Source: Ailanthus altissimus (Eukaryota > Streptophyta > Magnoliopsida > Sapindales > Simaroubaceae). Taken from it: a DNA stretch of 64,000 nt. Below, one piece after another: positions 24,412-33,431 of the stretch (positions within the stretch are counted from its first letter, which is position 1; the number at the start of each line of letters is the position of its first letter). The notes below the pieces were generated by a model. It worked only from the letters and a program-made list of their open reading frames with translations, searched no databases and was not told the DNA's origin. Where the stretch lies: positions 16,058,001 to 16,122,000 of the forward strand of contig OX327702.1 in the NCBI GenBank assembly GCA_946807835.1, written 5' to 3'. The translations under genes and the position numbers were made by a program.

Positions 24412-25148
24412 ATCTCATACTTACCCTAAAGTATATCGGGCATCTGTCGAACTCCCGTATCATATATATGAGTTTCAAAACACTTTACTGGCAATGATTT
24501 GGTGAATGGATCTGCTAGATTTTCTGCTGATGCAATTTTGGATACCATAACTTCACCCTTTTACACTAGGTACCATACCAAATGGTATTTTCTCTCAATG
24601 TGTTTTCCTTTCTTATGGTATCTTGGCTCTTTAGATTGTGCTACAGCTCTGCTATTATCATAATAAATAACAATGGGCATCTTAACACTAGGCACCACTT
24701 CAAGTTTCATAAGGAACTTACGGAGCTATACAGCCTCTTTTGCAGCTTCTAACGCAGCTACATATTCAGCTTCTATGGTAGAGTCTGCGAAGCATGATTG
24801 CTTTACACTCCTCTAACTTATAGCTCCACCACCTAAAGTAAACACATATCTTGAGGTAGATCTCCAGGCATCCTTATCTGATTGAAAATCTGAATCTGTA
24901 TACTCTATAGGTATAAGATTCTCACTGGAATACACGAGCATATAATCTTTCGTTCTCCAAAGGTACTTAAATATATGCTTTACTATAGTCTAGTGTTCTG
25001 GTCCTGGATTAGATTGATATCTGTTGACCATGCCCACTGTATAATAAATATCTGGTTTAGTACATAACATTGCATACATGAGACTTCCTACTACTGATGC
25101 ATAAGGAATTCCTCTCATATGATCTATCTCTTTAGGAGTTTTGGGACA
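24412..25148 (-). pseudogene. Copia element B RNase H and RT C-terminal region
   Basis: On the minus strand this continues from the reverse transcriptase through GIPYASVVGSLMYAM, then TDSDFQSD, EAEYVAALEAAKEA and YYDNSRAVAQSKEP, the acidic residues and surroundings of the copia RNase H. It ends in a LADPFTKSLP-like stretch shortly before the polypurine tract. Isolated stops interrupt it. It is part of element B, whose LTRs lie at 22990-24411 and 30135-31558. Confidence 0.85.
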
Positions 25149-25641
25149 TTAATTCTTAGATAGATCAATTTCATATCTAAAAGGAAGTGATCCCTTTTTG
25201 AATTCATGCATAGTAAACCTAACCAAAATTTTGTCTATATATGCAGCTTGAGATAAAGCTAACATCTTATTTTTACGATCTCGCAATAGCTTAATTCCAA
25301 ATTGGTTAGAAAACCAAATTTTAACTGATGATAATGCTCCTACATCATTTTTAATGAGTAGCATATCATCTATATACAAGACTAAAAAAATCACCAACTG
25401 CTTGATCAAATTTGATGTTCTATAATCTAGATGCTTGTTTAAGTCCATAGATAGATTTGTGCAGTTTACAAACGATGTGCTCTTGGCCTATAGCTATAAA
25501 TCCATTTGGTTGTATCATATAGATACTTTCTTCAAGGTTGCCATTGAGAAAGGCAATCTTGACATCCATTTGCCAAATCTCATAATCAAGATTTATTACA
25601 ATGGATAAAAGAATTCTAATAGACTTAAGCATGGCTACTGG
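25149..25641 (-). pseudogene. Copia element B reverse transcriptase, 5'-truncated
   Basis: The minus strand reads SPVAMLKSIRILLSI, then WQMDVKIAFLNGNLEESIYM, VCKLHKSIYGLKQ and, after a frame change, LVLYIDDMLLIKND with the YxDD catalytic pair. The N-terminal part of RT, ahead of FSPVAMLKS, is absent. In its place lies the gypsy LTR fragment at 25642-26183, so the first codons of the open frame here actually come from that LTR. A frameshift near 25430 also breaks the gene. Confidence 0.85.
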
Positions 25642-26183
25642 TGATAAGGGCAAATTTGTCATATATTTTCTCATGTTTTTATTATTGATATTTTATGATT
25701 TTATGAGAATAGATGGCTATTTATGTGCATTATTATTATTTATAGGGACTTGAACGAAATTTAAAGAAAGAACGCAAAAGGAGCGAAAATAGGGACTAAA
25801 ATGCAAAGTTTTCAAAGTATGTGTCCATCGCCCCAGCGCCACAAGTATTGTCGCCCCAGCGCTGAAATAGTGATTGAAATAAGAAAAACGACCTGCTTAA
25901 GTCGCGTCTAGCGCCCCAGCGCCATACAGTCACCGCCCCAGCGACGAGACAGCGCCCCAGCGCCAAGATTCCACCGCTCCAGCGATAATAGCTTTTTCAC
26001 GCGTCACCCCAGCGACGGATTCATAGCGCGCCAGCGGTAGTGCGAGTCCTAGTCCGACGAGAATTGAGATTTTCAAGCTCATATCAATCCCTATATAAAG
26101 CCACTCGTTCCCAACCTTTAAGAAGGAATCCAAGACGACCCAAGAGCACTAAGAATACAGAGCACGAATCTTGGAGAGCAATA
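25642..26183 (+). mobile_element. Truncated gypsy LTR (TGATAAGGGC family) inside copia RT
   Basis: It begins TGATAAGGGCAAATTTG at 25642 and follows the same LTR as 15548-17047 (there in reverse). It includes the dense GC box at 25820-26060 (CGCCCCAGCGCC repeated), and stops at about 26183 (GGAGAGCAATA). The remaining ~900 bases of the LTR are missing. So is the stretch of copia RT that should separate SVAEQQPP above it from SPVAMLKS below it. No target duplication is visible. An insertion followed by a deletion across one end explains this. Confidence 0.75.
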
Positions 26184-27480
26184 CGGTGGTTGTTGTTCTG
26201 CAACTGACTCTAGTTGGTTATTATGATTTGGATTGGAAAATAACTCATTGACTCTATCAAGCACAATATTATAGTTCCTACATAACTCATCAATAATTAT
26301 CTTACTCCTAGGCTTGAAGTCTTTTATATAGTCTTTTTTAAGAAAGATTGCATTAGTGCTAACTAATACTTTCTTACCTTGAGAACTATAGAAAAGACTT
26401 CCTCTTATTCCTTTAGGATAGCCAACAAACAGACAAACTTCTGACTTAGATTCCAACTTGTCTGTCTTCCTTTTTAGCACATGTACTGAACAATCCCATA
26501 TATGTATATGACGTAAACTTGGTTTACGTCCTATCCATATTTTCAGAGCTGTTTTAGGGATTGACTTAGATTGAATTAATTTAAAAAAATACATGGCCAT
26601 TTTTAAGGCATAACCCCAGAACGAGATAGGGAAAGTTGAATAACTTATCATTGACCTCACAATTTCAAGAAGAGTTCTATTTCTCCATTCTGCTACACCA
26701 TTTTGCTAGTGTGACCCTGGTGCAGTCAACTGGGATAATATCCCATTGTCTAATAAATAGGTCCTGAACTCACTATAGAGGTATTCGTCACCTCGATCAG
26801 ATCGAAGTGCCTTTATGTGTTTCCTAATTGTCTTTCCACTTCTGACTGAAACTCTTTGAATTTATCAAATGCCTTAGACTTGTGGCGCATTAGGTACACA
26901 TAACCGAATCTAAAATAATCATCAATGAAAATGATGAAATATTCATAACCTCTCATAGCTTGTGTGCTCATGAGCCCACACACGTAAGAGTCCACTAATT
27001 CTAATGTTTCAATAGCTTTATTACCTTTAGCATTAAAGGGTCTTCTGGTTATTTTACCTTTTACACGGAATTTGCAGACTGGTAATGGTTCAATATCTAA
27101 TAAACTCAAAGGTCCATCTTTGACCAGTCTTTGGATCCTATCTAGACTAATATGACCAAGACATATATGTTATAGATACGTTTGGTTAGTGAGAGTCACT
27201 TTAACCCTCTTATGGTGATTAGATTCATTATTCAATTATGTGTCATGCAGTGAGTTAATTTTAGGATATATGCAGTATAGATTGTTAACTAGTATACCAG
27301 AACATATAAACAACTTATTTCTTTTGATCACCACAATTGAGTAAAAGATAACAAAATAACCAAATTTATTCAAATAACTAACTGAAATCAAATTGTGTTT
27401 GAGTTCCGACACTAATAAATAATCCTAAAATCACCAAAATAAAGTTGAATAACTCCCACTGCCTTGGCTGCAAAGTTGTG
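26184..27480 (-). pseudogene. Copia element B integrase
   Basis: On the minus strand the order is RLVKDGPLSLLDIEPLPVC and KGKITRRPF (GAG-pre-integrase), then LELVDSYVCGLMS and FIIFIDDYFRFGYV (core Asp regions). After a frame change come RSDRGDEYLYSEF (catalytic Glu), a stop in the PGxPQ box (GSH*QNGVAEWRN), RSMISYSTFPISFWGYAL and VCLFVGYPKGIRGSLFYS. The last frame, 26660-26118, runs on into the gypsy LTR fragment. The gene is dead through frameshift and nonsense changes. Confidence 0.85.
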
Positions 27481-27530
27481 CCATTTCCTAGCCTTAGACT
27501 GATCTCCCATTCATTGAGTTATCTGGTTTC

Positions 27531-28055
27531 CTAGAACTCTTGCAATAAATTGCAAATATGATTAGTGGCTCCAGAATCTATTATCCAAGAATCAGTAGAA
27601 TCAACCATTAAACATGTCTCAATGAAAATAATTTTATCAGAACCTGAAGCTGTTGTTTTAGCTATTGAAAACTTAACTAAAGGATAATTTCTCTTCCAAA
27701 GCCCTTTAATGCCACATTGGAAACACTTTCCGTTGGGCCTTATTACCTTTTTATGAATTTGCACAAATCCTAAATTAGATGCTTTCTTTGGCTTATTCTT
27801 CTTCTTTTTACTATTCTTTCCTATATGATTGAGACCAAAAGATAAAGACGGGCCCTTAGTCAATTGAGTATTGTAAGCATCTATTTCATCTTGGGGTGCA
27901 TTTTCATTAGGTATTTGAGTGCATTTATCAGTCAGAACATATTTATACTTTTCAACTGTGAGTTCAATATCTAAGTTCCTTTCCCAATCTACATAATTAT
28001 TTTCGGTTAACTTGTTTTGGTTTAGGACGGATGCTAGTGGGATGAATGAAGACAT
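27531..28055 (-). pseudogene. Copia element B gag-protease
   Basis: Although the open frame extends up to 28184, the family start is the ATG at 28055, giving MSSFIPLASVLNQNKLTENN, YVDWERNLDIELTVEKYKYV and later DEIDAYN. The middle of gag is deleted: QLTKGPSLSFGLNHIGK follows directly. The Lys-rich linker and the zinc knuckle CFQCGIKGLWKRNY come next, with His replaced by Leu and the last Cys by Tyr. It ends in the protease motif SWIIDSGATNHIC, whose catalytic DSGA is intact. The frame stops at 27531, before integrase. Confidence 0.85.
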
Positions 28056-28194
28056 AATTCTGAAAAATAAATTCATACATAAGCATACATTATCTGATAG
28101 CATGTGAAACTTTTGCATGAATGCATGAAATGCATTTATGTAGAGTTCCTTAACTACATTATGCATCGATAATCTAATTTTCATCTAGAATACG

Positions 28195-28508
28195 CCTCCG
28201 TACGGTGGTCCTATCCATCATAAATTAGACTAGTATCATACTAATTTATTATTATTATCTAGATATCTCATATCAAATAATAATAAACTACCGATTCTTT
28301 AGCCCTTAGATTTAATTAACAAGAACTCCGTAGGGAGGATATCAATAAACCTATGTTGAGTGTATAACCATTATTTCAATCCTTTATATTTCCCAATTAG
28401 AAAAAGCCACCGTAGGGTAGTCAGTTTCGCATGAGTCATGTATTGGATCTTATCCTTTAGGGAAGTCCTATCTAGTAACCAATTCTGATTAATACCCTCC
28501 GTAGGAGG
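28195..28508 (-). promoter_or_regulatory. Four near-palindromic CCTCCGTAGGGAGG-like motifs in copia B leader
   Basis: Just ahead of gag in element B, a near-palindromic motif occurs four times: CCTCCGTACGGTGG (28195-28208), CTCCGTAGGGAGG (28326-28338), CACCGTAGGGTAG (28408-28420) and CCTCCGTAGGAGG (28496-28508). Starts are about 131, 82 and 88 bp apart. The arrangement mirrors the four-motif set in the LTR-A-type leader, but the motif is different. The role is unknown. Confidence 0.6.
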
Positions 28509-28519
28509 CTCACAAGATT

Positions 28520-30120
28520 TGATGCAAGGCATTAATCTACCTTACTATATGACCAATAATGGAGGCTATGAGCTTTATGCCTAAAACCCTCTCTCACTCA
28601 ATATTTTAATTCTTATAGTTTTTAATTAATTTATAAAATAACATTCTACTCATTAATATCTATTTTATTTTCATAAAATAATTAATAAGGCCACGTAAAT
28701 TAATAAATTAATACAATATTAAAAATATGACAATAATCTTATCCTAATCTCATTAGAACATTAGTGTCATATAATATGATATATTTTATGCATGGACATA
28801 TGAATGTGGCACCCTTAATTTATATGTAATGTTATTCATCCAATCAATTAACTAGACAAATAAATAACTCATAATTCATGACTTTTCTTAAGAAGAAAAA
28901 CATTAAAACTAAGCTTAAATTCTTCAAAGTCTTCATTGAAGTTAACTTAGGCTCTTCCATAATGCTACATCTTCTTACTTGTCTCCTTTTATGGGCTTGG
29001 ATTTTGAGGCCTCTTAATTCTCTATGGTCCACTTATTTTAAAAATAAATTGGGCTTATTTTAGGCTTTAAAATTTCTTTGTGCCTTAAAAAATATTTTAA
29101 ATGAAACTATTTTTAGACCTAAAATTTTTAATAAAATAGCCCAAATAAAATTTTATAAAATTGGACCAAAATTAAAAAGAGTTTGGGCTAACTTTGAATT
29201 TGCAAATACCCAAAATTAGTCCAAAAATAAATTTTGGTCAAACTTGAGAACCTATTAACAAATATCTCAAAGTTCTCTAGCCAAACTATGATTACCCAAA
29301 TCTTAGAGGGGGCTGAGTGAAATAAAACAATTCTGTTATGGCCTATTTGCACAATTGAAAAACCTTTAAGGGTTTGTTTGTATAGAATACAAATTTCTTA
29401 ACCAAAACTAGAATTATTTATTACAATGAGGGTCCTATTTGATATTTGCCAGTGAAAACCCTAATTCCACCATTTCACACAGCACCGCTTTCGCTCTCTC
29501 CCTGCCCACTGCCGGCCGCGATTCTGACTTTGCTTTCAACTATCGATCGACGCCGAGAAGAGACTAACGGTTTTAGGCTACGTCGACCAACTCAACTCGC
29601 CGCGAACTACCACCCTGAAAACTGTGGACCTCGAACCAAAAACCTGTTGCTTCATCGCCAATTTTTGCCAAGCCGCCTCTGTATTGCTATCGAAAAGGAG
29701 GCCGTTCAGTGTTGTTGCTGCTGTGACTTGCCGCCGCAGGTGATGAGCGGCCATGCACACCACTGCCGGTGACGAGCGGCCATGCATGCTACTGCCATAA
29801 ACAGTGGCTGCATGCATGGCTTTGCTTGTTTCCTCTTCTTCTATTCATTTTCTTCTTTCTTTTTTTTTAATTACAACAAAAATAATTAAAAAAGATTTAA
29901 TCTAACCAAGAGGGGAAATTGTGATATTATTTCATCACCCTTTTTTGTTACAATTCCAAAGAAAATATACAAATAAATATTTAACCATAAATTATTGGGC
30001 ATAACCATTCATCACATAATTAATGAAAAATAACAATATAGATTAATATACAATTGTTGCCACAATAAATAATTACTACCATACACAAAATAAATTATAC
30101 ATGTAATATGAAACAAGGCG
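28520..30120 (-). other. Copia element B 5' leader, long and non-coding
   Basis: About 1.6 kb lies between the primer-binding site and the motif set. Most of it is AT-rich with stops in all frames. A GC-rich block at about 29446-29820 stands out, with open frames on both strands (108 codons +, 79 codons -). It contains repeated CATGGCCGCTC(A/G)TCACC words. It may be a captured host fragment or an ordinary variable leader segment. I do not call it a gene. Confidence 0.5.
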
Positions 30121-30132
30121 GCTCTGATACCA
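30121..30132 (-). other. Primer-binding site of copia element B
   Basis: The minus strand reads TGGTATCAGAGC, complementary to the 3' end of initiator tRNA-Met and the usual copia primer site. It lies two bases inside the 5' LTR, which ends at 30135. Confidence 0.9.
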
Positions 30133-30134
30133 GT

Positions 30135-31558
30135 TGTTGATTTGGTAAATAAAATTTTTTCTGTTTATCAAAATAAAAGCAACAGAAGTCAGATCTTCTT
30201 GTTTATAATTACATATATAGGGATAGAAGATTACCTCAATTCCTTACTATGGCAGATCTTGAATTGAGTGGTTGTAATCTTCTCTACTATCCTCAATCTT
30301 CAAATTCAGCGCGTGTAGGCGCGTAGATCTTTCTTAATCTATAAAACCATTAATACCAAAATCTGAGAGAATGGTATTAATTAAATTCTTTTCCCACATA
30401 AGAATACATAAAAGAATTTTTCTCTATATGGTTGTGGTACATTTTTCTTATTACATACCTCCTATATATATAGGGATCTCCCTTGGGTATTTAAAATTTG
30501 ATTAGAATTAGGAAACTAGAGTTTGATTAGGATTTGAGATAGTAGAGGGACTACAATACCTATGGGCTTCCTAACTCTAACTTAAAAGGCTTAATCCTTA
30601 TTATCTCATAATACACCAATTCTTCTAAGTTAACCCCAGGCTATTCCACTAAAAGCCAAGGACTGTACTCTAGTAACCCATGTTATAAAATAAAAACTCA
30701 TTTAATTAAAACCCATTTTAATTAAATTGAGCCTGGTCTTTAGATCAACAATAACCACTTAATTGGCCCTCTAATTGATGTCCATAATTAAAGTTAGGCC
30801 TTTAAAAAAATGTCTTGCTTCTTTAATTATTTATTTGCCCCTACGTCATTGAATGCTCTAATGATTATTTTTAATATATCTATATTTGTAAATAAATTTA
30901 CAAATAAATATTATTATTCAATAAATAATTTATTGAATAAACTGTGACCACAAATTCTAATGATCAAGTACTGCAAACATCTTAGGTGAACATTTATTAC
31001 TAGATTCTATCTTGCAAATATATGTTCCTACAACCCATGAAATTATATCTCCAAGTTATCGAGGTTTTGACCGTTTATATGGATCTCACTCCGTGATAGC
31101 TCAAAAGATACAATGCATGAATGTAAGTTCATTACCTGCTCAGGACTAAGATCAATCAAGCTTATTAAAATTTTTGTGAATTAAGATCTACGACATTTAG
31201 TTAACCAGATTAAAATTCACAGTAGTCTCGTTCAATGTAACATATACACTAGTTTTTCTACTCGAAGTCTCTACTTCGATGATCAAAGTAAATTATCCAC
31301 TATAAGAAGTATAAAAACTACAACTTTACATAATAAAATACATTTTTTTATTAATGGTTGTGAACTATATTAATTTATAAAGAACCTGTGATCTATACCC
31401 TCTGTGTTAGCATCATATGCCTAATACATATATCACATACTTTATAAATATAGATTCATTAATGTATGCTCAATTATATGTATTAATAAACTTTATTAAT
31501 CTAACAAAATATTATTAAACATACTTTAAGAGCATAAAATAATATAAAATGTCTAACA
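30135..31558 (-). mobile_element. 5' LTR of copia element B
   Basis: It starts on the minus strand with TGTTAGACATTTTA at 31558 and ends ...AAATCAACA at 30135 (1,424 bp). It is co-linear with the 3' LTR at 22990-24411 and differs by scattered substitutions and short indels, so the insertion is fairly but not very recent. The flanking GTTAA (31559-31563) is the partner of GTTAC at 22985-22989. Confidence 0.9.
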
Positions 31559-32520
31559 GTTAACTCTTTCAATTATAATGCATAATTCTATAGTTTTTGT
31601 AAGGGAGCTATGTTGTATAAGTGCATTGCTGTACTTACGGATGCATAATTCTACCTGTTTAAGTGTAGTAAATTTTGATGACATGAACGGAAGAAATTGA
31701 ATACTGGGGAATATTGTTTATTCTTTTGAGTTGCTTTTCATTTTTTAGTGCTATTGGATCGAAAAATTGCACTGGTCATTTGCCATCCGAGCTTGGTTAT
31801 TTGTCAAAACAGCAGAACTGTAAGTGGTGATTGAGTTTCTGTTCCATTTTGAATGCAATATTCTGCATAATTGTCTATGGAGAAGTTAGTAACTTTGATG
31901 AGATTTTAATAAGAATTAACTTTTTCATGATGAAGTTCAGTTGTTGGTAATGCTGTAGTTCCTTTTGTTATCTGTTGAATGCTATGTTGTGCTAAATCTT
32001 TGATTTGGGAACCGTGCTTGGCAGCCCAGAAATTTTCATACTAAGTTGAAAACCTCTATATTGCTTGTCGATGGCAGATCTCACTTCTGTTTCCCCCTCT
32101 TTAATAGTGCAGGAATTGTATTAAATTCAGCGTTAGTTTTTGGTTTATTATATGTTACTTTGATATAAACTTAAAAACTAAAATGAATGAGACATGTTAC
32201 TTGAATGAAGAATGAGAACTCAAATGCAAAGTATTCTGTTCTGTATGATCAGAATATTGCCTTTTTTGGATGAATTGTTCAGTCAAAAGTGGTCAGACTT
32301 CCAGAATTCAGACAACTCAGAGGAAGCTTCTGCATAATTGTTAGTTTTTATTGATGGTTTAATGATTTTTGTCATATTCTTGTATATGTGAAAATGCTTG
32401 GGCAGTAATAACATGGAATAGAACAGATCAATAATTCTTGCATACTTGTATTCATATAGATTTATTTGTTATTTATTTTGTAGGTCAAATATATCAAATC
32501 TTACATGACATGAAAAGAAC
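31559..32520 (+). other. hAT right interior, non-coding
   Basis: hAT sequence resumes after the copia insertion. It is AT-rich and intron-like, with no frame above about 40 codons that I can assign, and leads into the BED zinc-finger exon. Confidence 0.4.
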
Positions 32521-32757
32521 GATAATGTTCAAATTAGTGATGAAACTACAACTCAAGAATCAGTTCAAATGGGTAGTAGTGGTGAGAAAATGATGAGGTT
32601 GCGATCGATCATATAGCATTATTTTTATGAGAAAGAAGTTGACGGGGAGTGAAAAGTCAAATGCAAATATTGTATCAAAGAGTATGTGGAGAGAAGTATT
32701 GATGGAACTCCTCATTTGCAGATTCATATGGACAAATGTCATAAATATTCAAAATGA
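32521..32757 (+). pseudogene. BED-type zinc finger fragment of hAT transposase
   Basis: One frame reads DETTTQESVQMGSSGEK, then *HYFYEKEVDGE*KVKCKYC, then IKEYVERSIDGTPHLQIH and MDKCHKYSK with a stop at 32755-32757. The C-x2-C...H-x3-H layout and the DG-TPHL-H context are those of the BED zinc finger found at the N terminus of hAT transposases. Two in-frame stops (TAG, TGA) sit at positions where the family commonly has Trp, consistent with TGG decay. Nothing of the catalytic core follows: the next 560 bp to the hAT end are AT-rich. It is a non-functional exon remnant. Confidence 0.75.
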
Positions 32758-33320
32758 AATGAAGTTTGTTATATTGAAATATGTTTAATATTATTGAACT
32801 TAATCTTTTGATTTTTTAAAATGTAGAGTTTTGGAGAAACTTGATGAGAAATATTTTTTATATATTGTATTTTTTTATTTGATGTAGTTTTGCACATTTG
32901 ACAATTATATATAGTTTAATATATTTATATTGTTATGATTTAATGATTTGTATATTTTTTTCTCTTTTTTAGTATAATGATTAATGATACTAAGTTGTTT
33001 TGTTTACGTGATTTGTATATTTTAAAAATAATTTAATAATATTAGATTTAGTTATAATATATTAATATTTAATAATTTGGACAATTATTTTAAAAATAAT
33101 CTTTGAAAATTCTTTCAAAAATTAGTTCAATTATTTTAAATAAGTTTAATAATAAAGCTCACCAATAAAAATTGGTAACAGGCCTATGAGTTATACCCAA
33201 TTTGACTCAACCTAAACCTATCCTTAAGATTCGAGTAATGGGATAGGTTGAAAGTAACCAATCCCAATTAGATTTGGGTTTGGATCAAGTGAAACCCACT
33301 TAACCCAATTGTTAGCATTA
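32758..33320 (+). other. hAT right subterminal region
   Basis: AT-rich sequence leads into a final ~180 bp crowded with ACCCAA, AACCTA and TTGGGTTT words. These mirror the GGGTAATCGGGT-type words just inside the left end. They are probable transposase-binding subterminal repeats. Confidence 0.5.
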
Positions 33321-33328
33321 TTTCAAAC

Positions 33329-33421
33329 CTATACAATAATAATTAAACGCATAAAAATCTAATTATCAAACAAATGCTAAGTTTTAAAAATTAAAATAAT
33401 AAATATAAAATAAACTTATCA
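33329..33421 (-). mobile_element. Athila-type 5' LTR, first ~93 bases
   Basis: Read on the minus strand this starts TGATAAGTTTATTTTA at 33421 and reaches the hAT target duplication at 33328. It supplies the missing start of the LTR whose main part is at 20349-21484, which confirms that the hAT inserted close to the LTR's 5' end. Confidence 0.7.
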
Positions 33422-33431
33422 GTGTCTATAT

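Larger units (their letters stand above)
21485..33320 (+). mobile_element. hAT-type DNA transposon, interrupted by a copia element
   Basis: Terminal inverted repeats are TAGTGCTGGCAA at 21485 and its imperfect complement TTGTTAGCATTA ending at 33320. They are flanked by the 8-bp direct repeat ATTCAAAT (21477-21484) and TTTCAAAC (33321-33328), six of eight matching. Subterminal regions at both ends are full of GGGTT/AACCC-type words, as is common in plant hAT elements. Without the nested copia (22990-31558) the hAT is about 3.3 kb. The only transposase trace is a BED zinc-finger exon at 32521-32757. No RNase H-like core or hAT dimerisation domain was found, so it is a deletion derivative. Confidence 0.7.

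Noticed and set aside
29446..29772. 108-codon frame that could be taken as a small gene
   Set aside because: It is inside the leader of a copia element, on the opposite strand to its gag, with no recognisable domain.
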